Shown: positions 9,008 through 17,819, counted from the first letter of the stretch. The stretch: DNA of 64,000 bases from Flavobacterium soyae (GCF_021245985.1 NZ_JAJQXA010000004.1:124001-188000), one strand, 5' to 3'. Notes: generated by a model not told the origin, from the letters alone. Numbers and translations are program-made.

Positions 9008-9439
9008 TTAAGAGCAAGCTATTTTATTAACTCGGTTTTGGTGTCTTCCGCCTTCAAATACTGTTGTTAAAAATGTTTCGACAATTTCAACCGCTTGCGG
9101 AATAGAAGTAAAACGCGCCGGAATACTCACAATGTTAGCATCATTATGTAAACGGGTTAAATACGCAATTTCTTTAGTCCAGCATAATCCAGCTCTCACT
9201 TTAGGGTGTTTATTAACCGTCATTGCAATTCCATTTCCACTTCCGCAGATAACAATTCCAAAATCAGCTTTTCCATCAGATACATCATTCGCAACCGGAT
9301 GTCCAAAATCAGGATAATCAACAGAAGCATCAGTATCAGTTCCATAATTCGTTACTTCATATCCTTTTGCTTCAAGCATTGCAACAATTGCTTTTTTATA
9401 TTCTGGTCCTGCGTGGTCGTTTCCTATCGAAATTTTCAT
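9008..9439 (-). CDS. rpiB: Ribose-5-phosphate isomerase B
   Basis: 143 residues, the family's normal length. It interconverts ribose 5-phosphate and ribulose 5-phosphate in the pentose phosphate pathway. Visible features are the N-terminal GNDHAG (residues 6-11), the active-site Cys in CGSGNGIAM (65-73) and the RLHNDANI motif (96-103) that closes the phosphate site. A -7 box (TAAATTTG on the minus strand, 9467-9474) is 27 bp upstream. The gene borders the large AT-rich non-coding segment. Confidence 0.96.
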   Translation of the reverse strand: MKISIGNDHAGPEYKKAIVAMLEAKGYEVTNYGTDTDASVDYPDFGHPVANDVSDGKADFGIVICGSGNGIAMTVNKHPKVRAGLCWTKEIAYLTRLHNDANIVSIPARFTSIPQAVEIVETFLTTVFEGGRHQNRVNKIACS

Positions 9440-10256
9440 TTTTTTATACTATTAAGTTCTGTAATGCAAATTTACTTAATTAATGAATGTTTGTCACGAA
9501 TTTCACCAATTTTCACGAATTTCTTTTTAGTCGTTATTTTAAATCTTACTGTTAGAAAATCATTATAATAATTAGTGTACATCGTAACTCGAGCGATAGC
9601 GAACAGGCGAAGCAAATTCGTGACAAAAAATGTATCATTTTACAACTATCTTGATATCAAAACCTTATCACTTATCAACATTTTTGATAAGTATATAAGT
9701 ATCTCATAATCAATAAATAATAAACATAACATTTGTTAAAATTTTAGAATGTTAATACCAATTCGTAATTCGTTGATATTCAATTAACTTTAAGTTAACA
9801 TTATTTGTTGATAAGTTCGAAAAGAAAATTAGAAGTTTTTTTTGGTTGTTTGAAAAAAATACCTAATCCAAAACTGGAATTAAATATGCAAGAAAAGTTA
9901 CAGGAATTTTTAGAAAAGTTATCAATATCAAAAATGCCATTTTCAACAAATAGCAGCATATGAACTTATCTACAAAATGAATTCATTTTTGGTTGTCAAC
10001 CGTTGTTAATTAAAATACAAAAAGTCTTATAAATTAATCTTTTAGCTAAAAATAACTATGTTGATAACTCCCAATAACTAAAAGAAACTTCATTTCAATA
10101 CTTTTAAAAATAAATTTATTCGACATATTAACAAGCTATAATAACCATCAAAAATTAATTAAATTTAAAATTTCTTTTTTGTTGTATTTAATATATGTTG
10201 AAAACTAAAAAAGTTGAAAAGGAAAAAAAAATTTTTAGTTTGAAAAAAGAAAGAGT
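9440..10256. other. oriC: Candidate chromosomal replication origin (AT-rich gene-free segment)
   Basis: Non-coding 817 bp, very AT-rich. DnaA-box-like 9-mers: TTATCAACA at 9672-9680 (+), 9806-9814 (-) and 10059-10067 (-); TTATCTACA at 9966-9974 (+); TTATCAATA at 9919-9927 (+). The first lies in an inverted repeat CTTATCAA/TTGATAAG (9671-9691). Genes to the left run mainly on the minus strand (7 of 9) and those to the right mainly on the plus strand (26 of 39), as expected for bidirectional forks leaving this point. A parS cluster lies 17 kb away. dnaA is not adjacent and no perfect TTATCCACA box was seen, so this is an inference. The left part also has a 14-bp inverted repeat, TTTGTCACGAATTT at 9490-9503 and its complement at 9614-9627. 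Confidence 0.5.
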
Positions 10257-10490
10257 TTAAACGATTTTAAGAGGATTGTTTAGATTGTCCAAAATTTCCT
10301 GAACTTGTTCAAAATCGTTTGGATGAACTTTGAGTTTAATCCCGCCGAGCGCATTTGAGTAAAACGGCATAACAGAAAGTGTTACTTCGTTTTCGAAAAA
10401 ATATGGGATTTCATCTTGTTCTAGTAAGTGTTTGAGAACCACTGTTTCGTGCAGATAATTGAATACGGCGATCGTCTTAAAGCTTTCCAT
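10257..10490 (-). CDS. DUF2007-type small protein
   Basis: 77 residues. It begins MESFKTIAVFNYLHETVVLKHLLEQDEIPYFFENE and ends with GGIKLKVHPNDFEQVQEIL. This is the short alpha/beta fold of DUF2007 (putative signal-transducing) proteins: a strand, a helix that follows a switched chain, and a final V-P-x-x-x-x-x-A-x-x-x-L helix. No signal peptide or membrane helix. It is divergent from rnr, 110 bp away. Function unknown. Confidence 0.85.
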   Translation of the reverse strand: MESFKTIAVFNYLHETVVLKHLLEQDEIPYFFENEVTLSVMPFYSNALGGIKLKVHPNDFEQVQEILDNLNNPLKIV

Positions 10491-10600
10491 ATGAGGTGTT
10501 TTTGTAAATGTACGAAAAGTTATATTTTTAATAATTCTAATTATTAAAAAGAATTATCTGATTTCTTATTTGTAATTTTAAACCTTATAAGAAAAGATAT

Positions 10601-12781
10601 ATGAGTAAGAAAATTAGAAAGCCGATAAAAAAAGAGAAAGATTTCTCTGGGAAGATCCTTAAGATTTTATCGCAAAATGCCAATAAGCCATTTAATTATA
10701 AACAAATAGGAGCGAAGTTAGAACTTGACGATACAAATAGCAGAAACCAGATTATAAAAGATTTAAAAATTCTGGCAGCTCAAAAGAAAATTATAGAAAC
10801 AGAACCTGGAAAATATTTAGTCAAAGCAATTAGTCAGGATTATTACGAAGGAACGATAGATATGACGAGCAGAAAAACGGCATATTTTATTTGTGATGAG
10901 TTCGAAGAAGATGTTTTTATTCCAACTAATAATTTGAATCGTGCCTTAGATAAAGATAAAGTAAAAGTTTACGTTTATAACCGCAGAAAAGGTAAAAGAC
11001 CTGAAGGTGAAGTTATTGAAGTTATAGAAAGAGATAAAACTGAATTTGTTGGAGTAATTGATATTCAGGCAAATTTTGCTTTTGTTTCGACTGCAAATCC
11101 TAAAATGTATACCGATATTTTTATTGCGAAAGATAAAATTGGAGGGGCAGAAAATGGAGATGTAGTTTTAGTTAAAATTGATGAATGGCCAAAAAGAGCT
11201 GATAGTCCTTTTGGGACTGTAATTCGTGTTCTAGGAAAACCTGGAGAACATAATACTGAGATTCATGCGATTTTAGCAGAATACGGACTCCCTGCAGATT
11301 TTCCGGTTGAAGTAGAAGTTTTTGCACAAAAACTGGATACATCTATTCAGGAATCTGAAATTGCAAAACGTCGTGATATGCGTGATACGCTTACGTTTAC
11401 GATAGATCCAAAAGATGCAAAAGATTTTGATGATGCGTTGTCTTTTAAAAAGTTAGAGAATGGAAATTTTGAAATCGGAATCCACATTGCCGATGTTTCG
11501 TATTATCTCGAAGAAGGAACAATCCTGGATGATGAAGCTTATCAACGTGCAACTTCGGTTTATTTAGTAGATAGAGTAGTGCCAATGCTTCCTGAAGTAT
11601 TGTCTAATTTTGCGTGTTCGCTTCGACCAAATGAAGAAAAATATACATTCTCTGCAGTATTTGAAGTTTCTCCAGCTTCTCAGGTTATTAACCAATGGTT
11701 TGGAAGAACAGTAATTTATTCAGATCAGCGTTTTGCTTATGAAGAAGCACAATATATCATTGAAACAAAAGACAATACAATTCCGGCTGATATTTCAATT
11801 ACCGGAGAATCTTATGTTGTTTCAGATGAAATCGTAGAGGCAACTTTAAAATTAGATGAATTAGCGAAGATTTTAAGAAAGAAAAGAATGCAGCAAGGCG
11901 CTATTTCTTTTGATAAAGTTGAAGTAAAATTTAACTTGAATGAAGAAGGAGAACCGGAAGGTGTATATTTTAAAATTTCAAAAGATGCCAATCATTTGAT
12001 TGAAGAATTTATGCTTTTGGCCAATAGAAAAGTGGCTGAATATATTGGCAAACAAAAGAAAACCTTTGTTTACCGTATTCACGACGAACCAAACGAAGAC
12101 AAATTGATTGCGATGCAAACCGTAATTGCTAAATTTGGTTATAAAATTGATTTTAGAAATAAAGGCGATATTGCAAAATCATTGAATTCTTTAATGGAAG
12201 AAGTAAATGGTAAAAAAGAGCAAAACTTAATTGATACTCTTGCTATTAGAAGTATGAGTAAAGCTAAATATTCGACAGATAATATTGGTCATTATGGTTT
12301 AGCTTTTGATTATTACAGCCATTTTACATCGCCAATTCGTCGTTATCCAGACGTTATGGTACACCGTTTGTTACAGTATTATCTGGATGGCGGAGCTTCT
12401 GTAGACGAAGAAACATATGAAACAAAAAGTCTGCATTGTTCTAATATGGAAAATTTAGCAACTAATGCTGAAAGAGATAGTATTAAATACATGCAGGTTA
12501 AATATATGCAGGATCATCAGGATGAAGAATTTCTTGGTGTTATTTCTGGTGTTACAGAATGGGGAATTTATGTTGAAATCGTTTCTAATAAATGCGAAGG
12601 AATGGTAAGAATCAGAGAAATAAAAGATGATTATTATACTTTTGATGAAAAACAATATGCATTGGTTGGAGCTACTTCAAACAGCATTTTGCAACTTGGG
12701 GACGAAATTTATGTGAAAGTAAAAAATGCCGATTTAGTTAAAAAACAACTAGATTTTCATTTTTTGCGACGAGCAGAATAA
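10601..12781 (+). CDS. rnr: Ribonuclease R
   Basis: 726 residues, typical of RNase R, a 3'-to-5' exoribonuclease that degrades structured RNA. Domains in order: N-terminal winged helix (1-75), cold-shock domains (about 85-240), the RNB catalytic domain with the metal-binding DPKDAKDFDDAL (about 265-276) and HIADVSYYLEEGT, then FDYYSHFTSPIRRYPD, and a C-terminal S1 domain (EEFLGVISGVTEWGIYVEI). It is the first gene of a probable operon with the genes at 12806 and 13486 (24 and 11 bp gaps). Confidence 0.97.
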   Translation: MSKKIRKPIKKEKDFSGKILKILSQNANKPFNYKQIGAKLELDDTNSRNQIIKDLKILAAQKKIIETEPGKYLVKAISQDYYEGTIDMTSRKTAYFICDEFEEDVFIPTNNLNRALDKDKVKVYVYNRRKGKRPEGEVIEVIERDKTEFVGVIDIQANFAFVSTANPKMYTDIFIAKDKIGGAENGDVVLVKIDEWPKRADSPFGTVIRVLGKPGEHNTEIHAILAEYGLPADFPVEVEVFAQKLDTSIQESEIAKRRDMRDTLTFTIDPKDAKDFDDALSFKKLENGNFEIGIHIADVSYYLEEGTILDDEAYQRATSVYLVDRVVPMLPEVLSNFACSLRPNEEKYTFSAVFEVSPASQVINQWFGRTVIYSDQRFAYEEAQYIIETKDNTIPADISITGESYVVSDEIVEATLKLDELAKILRKKRMQQGAISFDKVEVKFNLNEEGEPEGVYFKISKDANHLIEEFMLLANRKVAEYIGKQKKTFVYRIHDEPNEDKLIAMQTVIAKFGYKIDFRNKGDIAKSLNSLMEEVNGKKEQNLIDTLAIRSMSKAKYSTDNIGHYGLAFDYYSHFTSPIRRYPDVMVHRLLQYYLDGGASVDEETYETKSLHCSNMENLATNAERDSIKYMQVKYMQDHQDEEFLGVISGVTEWGIYVEIVSNKCEGMVRIREIKDDYYTFDEKQYALVGATSNSILQLGDEIYVKVKNADLVKKQLDFHFLRRAE

Positions 12782-12805
12782 GTATTAATTTTTAAAAATA
12801 AAAGT

Positions 12806-13474
12806 ATGAAAAAGCTAATTATTGGAGCAGCAATTTTATTTGTACAAATGTCTTTTAGTCAGGTTACTAAAACGTTAGGTGATTTTGATACCGTAAAAGT
12901 TTACGACAAATTAAGTGTAAAATTAGTTCCGTCATCTGAAAATAAAGTTGTTATAAAAGGAGCAAGAGAAGCAGAGCTGGAAGCTGTTAATAAAAATGGT
13001 GTATTAAAATTAAGAATGCCTTTTCCTAAACTTCTATCAGGAAATGATCTTGAAGTTACTTTGTATTATAAGCATATTGAATTGATTGATGTTAATGAAG
13101 GAGCAGAAATTATAAGTAAGGAAGCTATAAAAGCAACTTCATTTAAAGTAAGTGCACAGGAAGGTGGTAAAATTAACGTAGATTTGAATGTTGATAAACT
13201 AAAAGTAAGTTCGGTTTCAGGTGGAGAAATTACTGCGACTGGTAAAGCAGATAACCTTGATGCCAGTTTAGGAGCCGGCGGGTATTTCCTTGGAAGTAAA
13301 TTAGCCACGTCTCAGACTAAAGTAAGCGTTTCTGCAGGCGGAAAAGCCGATGTTAATGCTTCAACTCTCGTAGATGCAAAAGTAAGTGCAGGAGGCTCTA
13401 TTTACATTTATGGTAAACCAAAGCAAATAAATCAAAAAACAGTTTTTGGAGGTAAAATCGAAGAAGTAAAATAA
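12806..13474 (+). CDS. Exported head-GIN-domain (DUF2807) protein
   Basis: 222 residues with a signal peptide (MKKLIIGAAILFVQMSFSQ). The remainder is a beta-rich, Gly/Ser/Val repeat pattern (VSAQEGGKINVDLNVDKLKVSSVSGG...) typical of the head-GIN/DUF2807 beta-solenoid common in Bacteroidota. It is presumably periplasmic or outer-membrane associated; its function is unknown. It sits between rnr and a LysE-type exporter on the same strand with short gaps, so it is probably co-transcribed. Confidence 0.88.
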   Translation: MKKLIIGAAILFVQMSFSQVTKTLGDFDTVKVYDKLSVKLVPSSENKVVIKGAREAELEAVNKNGVLKLRMPFPKLLSGNDLEVTLYYKHIELIDVNEGAEIISKEAIKATSFKVSAQEGGKINVDLNVDKLKVSSVSGGEITATGKADNLDASLGAGGYFLGSKLATSQTKVSVSAGGKADVNASTLVDAKVSAGGSIYIYGKPKQINQKTVFGGKIEEVK

Positions 13475-13485
13475 CAAGTCGTATT

Positions 13486-14169
13486 TTGATGATAAATGAT
13501 ATTCTGGCTGGACTGCCATGGGGACTTTTTCTAAGCTTTATGGTAGGTCCGGTATTTTTTATACTATTAGAAACCAGTATTACAAAAGGATTCAGAGCAG
13601 CAATTGTCTTTGATCTTGGTGTAGTTCTAGGTGATATTTTTTTTATAGCAATTGCTTATTTAGGAAGTTACAGATTAATTCAGAGTTTAAAAGATAAACC
13701 TGCCCTGTTTATTTTTGGGGGAATAATTATGCTGGCTTATGGTATAATTTCTTTTTTAAAATTAAAAAAAGAAGAAAAAATTAATGATGAAGAAATTGAC
13801 CGTGATATTATAAAAAGAAACTATGCAAGTTTGTTTGTAAAAGGTTTTTTACTCAACGTTATTAACATTGGAGTTTTGGGTTTCTGGTTAGCCGTTATTA
13901 TTTCAGTTGGACCAAAATTAGAAATGCAAAACACAAGAATGATTACTTTTTTTACTTCAGTAATTATTATTTATTTGTTAGTTGACTGTATTAAAATTCT
14001 ATTAGCCAAGCAGTTAAAAAGTAGAATGACCCCAACGAATATCTTAAAAATTAAAAAAGGTATTAGTATTGTTTTAATGGTTTTTGGAGTTGTTTTAATA
14101 ACTCAAGGCTGGTTTCCAAAAGAAAAAGAAATGGTTAAAAACGCTTTCGAGAAGATTGAAAATAAGTAG
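13486..14169 (+). CDS. LysE-family amino-acid exporter
   Basis: 227 residues with about six hydrophobic helices and the N-terminal family signature GLPWGLFLSFMVGPVFFILLETSITKGFRAA, followed by FDLGVVLGDIFFI. LysE/RhtB exporters remove amino acids or related metabolites from the cytoplasm; the substrate cannot be read from sequence. Last gene of the rnr operon, followed by an intrinsic terminator. Confidence 0.9.
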   Translation: MMINDILAGLPWGLFLSFMVGPVFFILLETSITKGFRAAIVFDLGVVLGDIFFIAIAYLGSYRLIQSLKDKPALFIFGGIIMLAYGIISFLKLKKEEKINDEEIDRDIIKRNYASLFVKGFLLNVINIGVLGFWLAVIISVGPKLEMQNTRMITFFTSVIIIYLLVDCIKILLAKQLKSRMTPTNILKIKKGISIVLMVFGVVLITQGWFPKEKEMVKNAFEKIENK

Positions 14170-14199
14170 TTGTTAATAAGTCAAAAATATAAAATTAAG

Positions 14200-14223
14200 C
14201 CTCTGAATTTCAGAGGTTTTTTT
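14200..14223 (+). terminator. Intrinsic terminator of the rnr-lysE operon
   Basis: Hairpin CCTCTGAA/TTTCAGAGG followed by seven T residues. Confidence 0.85.
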
Positions 14224-14280
14224 GTGTTTATAAGTCATTGCGAGGAACGAAACAATTTCAAAAAGTTATTCACGCAAAGT

Positions 14281-14386
14281 TTGTCATTTCGACCGTAGGG
14301 AGAAATCGCACTAGCATATCGACAAAGATTGGCGATCATAGTTACGGAATTACTTGTGCGATTTCTCCCTACGGTCGAAATGACAA
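14281..14386. repeat. Perfect 31-bp inverted repeat (MITE/REP-like element)
   Basis: Arms 14281-14311 and 14356-14386 are exact reverse complements, beginning TTGTCATTTCGACCGTAGGG. They enclose 44 bases. The preceding text GTCATTGCGAGGAACGAAAC (14233-14252) has the look of a dispersed repeat found in many genomes. The open frame crossing it is an artefact of the repeat. Confidence 0.8.
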
Positions 14387-14406
14387 GATTGTGGAAAGTT
14401 TTAAGT

Positions 14407-14425
14407 CATCGTCTGGATTCGAACC
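14407..14425 (-). pseudogene. 3'-end fragment of a tRNA (tRNA-Cys remnant)
   Basis: 19 bases match the T-arm and 3' end of the adjacent tRNA-Cys (14499-14517) at 18 positions. The rest of a tRNA is absent. It lies about 70 bp beyond the 3' end of the intact gene, past its terminator. Such partial copies are left by elements that integrate at tRNA 3' ends, but no integrase is present. Confidence 0.5.
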
Positions 14426-14462
14426 AATATATTTATCTAATTTTTTCTAAAAATTAAACATA

Positions 14463-14492
14463 AAAAAAACCTCCAAGTTTCCTTGAAGGTTT
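14463..14492 (-). terminator. Terminator after tRNA-Cys
   Basis: On the minus strand, AAACCTTCAAG and CTTGGAGGTTT pair as an 11-bp stem with one G-U pair, followed by a T run. Confidence 0.8.
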
Positions 14493-14495
14493 TAG

Positions 14496-14566
14496 AGGCA
14501 TCGTCCGGATTCGAACCGGAGTAGGAGCTTTTGCAGAGCCCAGCCTAGCCGCTCGGCCACGACGCC
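14496..14566 (-). tRNA. tRNA-Cys (anticodon GCA)
   Basis: Minus-strand cloverleaf: acceptor arm GGCGTCG/CGATGCC, D-arm GCCGAGCGGCTAGGC, anticodon stem GGGCT/AGCTC with loop CTGCAAA (anticodon GCA), and T-arm containing GGTTCGAATCC. The discriminator base is U, as expected for tRNA-Cys. CCA is not encoded. A promoter lies just upstream. Confidence 0.93.
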
Positions 14567-14583
14567 ATTGCTTGAACGGATGG

Positions 14584-14612
14584 CAAAAGTAACTAAAATC
14601 TTTAAAATTCAA
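14584..14612 (-). promoter_or_regulatory. tRNA-Cys promoter
   Basis: On the minus strand, TTG (14610-14612), 18 bases, then TACTTTTG (14584-14591), ending 17 bp before the tRNA 5' end. It matches the Bacteroidota consensus well. Confidence 0.75.
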
Positions 14613-14660
14613 AAGTTTCATATGAACTATTTTGAAAAAATACGATTTTAATAAAAATAA

Positions 14661-15020
14661 TTACTTTCTAATTTCCATCATTTTTATAGTAACTGATTCA
14701 ACATCACCACCAATAGGAGGATTTATTTTAGAAACCCAAACTGTTGTTTTTTCTACAGTTTCTATCTCTGCAAGTACACGATTATTGATTCTTTTAGCCA
14801 CATGTTCTAATAAATGCGAACGAATTGCCATTTCTTCAGTCACAATTTTGTTCAAATGTACATAGTCAACAGTATCTAAAAGATGATCTGTATCTGCTGA
14901 TTTTTGAAGATTAGTTTTCACTTTTAGATCGACTGTATAATCAGATCCAATTTTTCCTTCTTCAATTAAACATCCGTGGTAAGAAAAAGTACGGATATTT
15001 TTTAGTTTAATAACTCCCAT
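14661..15020 (-). CDS. folB: Dihydroneopterin aldolase
   Basis: 119 residues, the usual FolB length. It converts dihydroneopterin to 6-hydroxymethyl-dihydropterin in folate synthesis. Visible motifs: KNIRTFSYHGCLIEEGKIG at the N-terminus with the substrate-binding YHG, DTVDYVHLNKIV in the middle, LLEHVAKRI, and VWVSKINPPIGGDVESVTI near the end. Its start is only 2 bp after the stop of the toxin gene upstream, so it appears to be carried on the toxin-antitoxin transcript. Confidence 0.95.
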   Translation of the reverse strand: MGVIKLKNIRTFSYHGCLIEEGKIGSDYTVDLKVKTNLQKSADTDHLLDTVDYVHLNKIVTEEMAIRSHLLEHVAKRINNRVLAEIETVEKTTVWVSKINPPIGGDVESVTIKMMEIRK

Positions 15021-15022
15021 TT

Positions 15023-15334
15023 TTATAGTTTTATTCTTGTAGTGTTTGGATTTTGGTAATTTGAAATTACAGCATGAACAGCAACTATTTTGTTAATTTC
15101 ATCAACTGTAAAATGAATGGTGTAGGGGAATTTCTTTAAAGGTAAAGTACGAACAATGTTGTATTTTTCTTCAAAAAGAGGAAATGTTTTTAATGTTAGA
15201 GCATAGTTTTTAAACTCTTTATAAAATAATTTGCCTAAACCTTTTTTTGTAGATTCATAATAAAAAGCAGCTTCGTCTACTTCTATTTTTGCTCTAGGAA
15301 GAATTATGGTTTTATAATTTTCTTCTACAGCCAT
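15023..15334 (-). CDS. RelE/ParE-family toxin
   Basis: 103 residues. The sequence shows the RelE/ParE pattern: a first strand (YKTIILPRAKIEVDEAAFYYE), two helices with KGLGKLFYKEFKNYALTLK, then FPYTIHFTVDEINKIVAVHAVI, where the P-Y-x-I-x-F strand and the following V-x-x-I complete the sheet. ParE acts on gyrase and RelE on ribosome-bound mRNA; which applies cannot be told. Its start overlaps the antitoxin gene by 10 bp. Confidence 0.88.
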   Translation of the reverse strand: MAVEENYKTIILPRAKIEVDEAAFYYESTKKGLGKLFYKEFKNYALTLKTFPLFEEKYNIVRTLPLKKFPYTIHFTVDEINKIVAVHAVISNYQNPNTTRIKL

Positions 15335-15540
15335 TTTTTATCTAATTCTTTTAAAGCATCATCCAGAGGAATATAATCTTCAGGCTTAGCATTTTTTATA
15401 CGATCTAAAACCATTTCTTGCTGCCATAGAGGAATTTCATTCTCAACATTTTCATCTATAGAAACATCTGGAATGTGTTTAAAAAAACTAATAAAAGTTT
15501 CGTAAAAATCATCTGGAATTGTAACAGTTAATTGTCTCAT
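15325..15540 (-). CDS. Antitoxin of the RelE/ParE-type module
   Basis: 71 residues from the ATG at 15540 (MRQLTVTIPDDFYETFISFF); an in-frame ATG at 15549 is closer to the promoter and less likely. The N-terminal strand resembles a ribbon-helix-helix start, and the C-terminal half is acidic and flexible (NAKPEDYIPLDDALKELDKKWL), as expected for the toxin-wrapping part. It comes first in the operon. A -7 box (TATTTTTG on the minus strand, 15558-15565) lies 18 bp before the start. Confidence 0.8.
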   Translation of the reverse strand: MRQLTVTIPDDFYETFISFFKHIPDVSIDENVENEIPLWQQEMVLDRIKNAKPEDYIPLDDALKELDKKWL

Positions 15541-15655
15541 AATTCTCAATATTTATACAAAAATACTAATTAAATTAATTTATAGTTTCAGGTTTAACGT
15601 TTCATGTTTTGTGCCACTTAAATAACTTTAAACCTGAAACCTGAAACCTTTTTTT

Positions 15656-15663
15656 TATCTTTG
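15656..15663 (+). promoter_or_regulatory. -7 element of the glnS promoter
   Basis: TATCTTTG, a perfect TAnnTTTG, ends 19 bp before the glnS ATG. The inverted repeat GTTTCAGGTTT/AAACCTGAAAC (about 15586-15646) precedes it. Confidence 0.6.
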
Positions 15664-15682
15664 CTAAAATTACTATAAAATA

Positions 15683-17800
15683 ATGGCATCAGAAGAGAAA
15701 TCACTCAATTTTATTGAACAAATCATAGAGGAAGATTTAAAATCAGGTCTTTCACAAACTAAACTTCATTTTCGTTTTCCACCAGAACCAAATGGTTATT
15801 TACACATTGGACATGCAAGTTCTATTGCATTAAATTTTGGATTAGGTATTGATTATCAGTCACCTGTAAACTTGCGTTTTGATGATACAAACCCAGAAAA
15901 AGAAGAGCAGGAATTTGTTGACGCTATTAAAAAAGATGTAGAATGGCTGGGTTATACTTGGGCGGAAGAACGTTATGCATCCGATTATTTTCAACAATTA
16001 TACGATTGGGCCGTTTTATTAATTAAAAAAGATAAAGCATATGTTGACAGCCAGTCTTCAGAAGATATGGCGATTCAAAAAGGAACACCGTCTACAACTG
16101 GAACGGATAGTCCATACAGAAATCGTTCTGTTGAAGAAAATTTAGATTTATTCGAAAGAATGAAAAATGGTGAATTTGAGGCTGGTACACATATTCTTCG
16201 TGCAAAAATTGACATGAAATCAACAAACATGTTAATGCGTGATCCTATTATGTACAGAATTTTACACAAACATCACCATAGAACCGGAGATACCTGGAAA
16301 ATATATCCAATGTACGATTGGGCACATGGTCAAAGTGATTATTTAGAAGCCATTTCACACTCATTTTGTACACTTGAATTCTTGCCTCACCGTGAATTAT
16401 ATGATTGGTTTTTAGATCAAATTTTAGATGAAAATAAACTGCGTCCAAAGCAAAGAGAATTTGCAAGACGTAACTTATCACATACTGTTGTTAGTAAAAG
16501 AAAATTACAGCAACTAGTTAAGGAAAAGCATGTTAACGGTTGGGATGATCCAAGAATGTCAACCATTTCTGGATTAAGAAGACGTGGTTACACAGCTGCT
16601 TCTTTGCGTAATTTTGCCAATACAATTGGTATTGCAAAACGTGATAATTTGATTAATGTATCGGTTTTAGAGTTTTGTATTCGTGAAGATTTAAACAAGA
16701 TTGCACCTCGTGTAATGGCTGTTTTAGATCCTGTAAAACTAGTAATTACCAATTATCCTGAGGGAAAAGAAGAATGGCTTGAAGCCGAAAATAATCAGGA
16801 AGATGAAAATGCAGGATTCAGAAAAGTACCTTTTTCTCGTGAATTATACATCGAAAGAGAAGACTTTTTAGAAGAAGCTCCAGCTAAATTTTTCCGATTA
16901 ACTTTAGGAAAAGAAGTTCGCCTTAAAAATGCATATATCATTAAAGGTGAATCTGTTATAAAAGATTCTGAAGGAAATATTACAGAAATTCATGTAACAT
17001 ATGATACTGATTCTTTAAGCGGAAGCGGGACAGAAGCAAGCCAAAGAAAAGTATCTGGAACATTGCATTGGGTTTCAATAAAACATGCATTAAAAGCAGA
17101 AGTTCGTTTGTACGATCGTTTGTTTACAGATGAAGCGCCGGACAGTTATAAAGAGAAAAATTTCTTAGATTTCGTGAACCCAAACTCGTTAGAAATTGTA
17201 ACCGGATATGTTGAACCAAGTTTAGCAAATGTTCAAAATGAAGACAAATTTCAGTTTCAACGTTTAGGTTATTTTACTGTTGATAAAGACTCAACTCCTT
17301 CAAAATTAGTATTTAACAAAACTGTTGGACTAAAAGATGCCTGGGAAGAAAAAGGTAAAAAAGAAGAAAACAGCATCAATAATTCTTTAAAAGAAATCAA
17401 CAAATATTTTAAAGTTGAAACTAAACCGGAACGTATTGCAATTGAAAGTGCAATAGGAGAGAACATCAAAAATGTTTCTAGTTTTTCACTTTTACAAAAT
17501 TCTTTAAAGAAGAATATCAACAATAATAAGGCTTCGCTGTTGTTTTCTCAGTTTATTTTGAAATATTCAAACTGGAAATCTACAGATTTTGAAGAAGAAG
17601 ATATTAAGAAATTATATTCAATGTCTCTAAAAAGTGAATCGACTTATGTTAGATCAAAAGCACTTTTGAATTTAAGAGATATTGTAAGTGAAGATTTGAG
17701 AAATCAGTTTTCAGACGAAATTTTGAAATTATATTCAAATCCTCCAAAAAATGCATCGGAGAGAGAATTTGAAATTTTATCTGAAATGGTAAAAAAGTAA
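15683..17800 (+). CDS. glnS: Glutamine-tRNA ligase with C-terminal YqeY domain
   Basis: 705 residues: GlnRS (1 to about 555) fused to a YqeY/GatB-tail-like domain (about 560-705). GlnRS charges tRNA-Gln with glutamine. The class I signature HIGH is at 41-44 in PNGYLHIGHASSIALNFGL, and the KMSKS equivalent is VVSKRKLQQLV. The tail starts about ENSINNSLKEINKYF and ends SEREFEILSEMVKK. YqeY tails are thought to increase tRNA affinity. The fusion is known in Bacteroidota. Monocistronic, with a strong terminator. Confidence 0.96.
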   Translation: MASEEKSLNFIEQIIEEDLKSGLSQTKLHFRFPPEPNGYLHIGHASSIALNFGLGIDYQSPVNLRFDDTNPEKEEQEFVDAIKKDVEWLGYTWAEERYASDYFQQLYDWAVLLIKKDKAYVDSQSSEDMAIQKGTPSTTGTDSPYRNRSVEENLDLFERMKNGEFEAGTHILRAKIDMKSTNMLMRDPIMYRILHKHHHRTGDTWKIYPMYDWAHGQSDYLEAISHSFCTLEFLPHRELYDWFLDQILDENKLRPKQREFARRNLSHTVVSKRKLQQLVKEKHVNGWDDPRMSTISGLRRRGYTAASLRNFANTIGIAKRDNLINVSVLEFCIREDLNKIAPRVMAVLDPVKLVITNYPEGKEEWLEAENNQEDENAGFRKVPFSRELYIEREDFLEEAPAKFFRLTLGKEVRLKNAYIIKGESVIKDSEGNITEIHVTYDTDSLSGSGTEASQRKVSGTLHWVSIKHALKAEVRLYDRLFTDEAPDSYKEKNFLDFVNPNSLEIVTGYVEPSLANVQNEDKFQFQRLGYFTVDKDSTPSKLVFNKTVGLKDAWEEKGKKEENSINNSLKEINKYFKVETKPERIAIESAIGENIKNVSSFSLLQNSLKKNINNNKASLLFSQFILKYSNWKSTDFEEEDIKKLYSMSLKSESTYVRSKALLNLRDIVSEDLRNQFSDEILKLYSNPPKNASEREFEILSEMVKK

Positions 17801-17819
17801 AAATAATTAGAATCTATTG

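Noticed and set aside
14238-14450. Plus-strand 70-codon frame across the tRNA-Cys region
   Set aside because: It reads through the 31-bp inverted repeat and the tRNA fragment; composition is that of a dispersed repeat, not protein.
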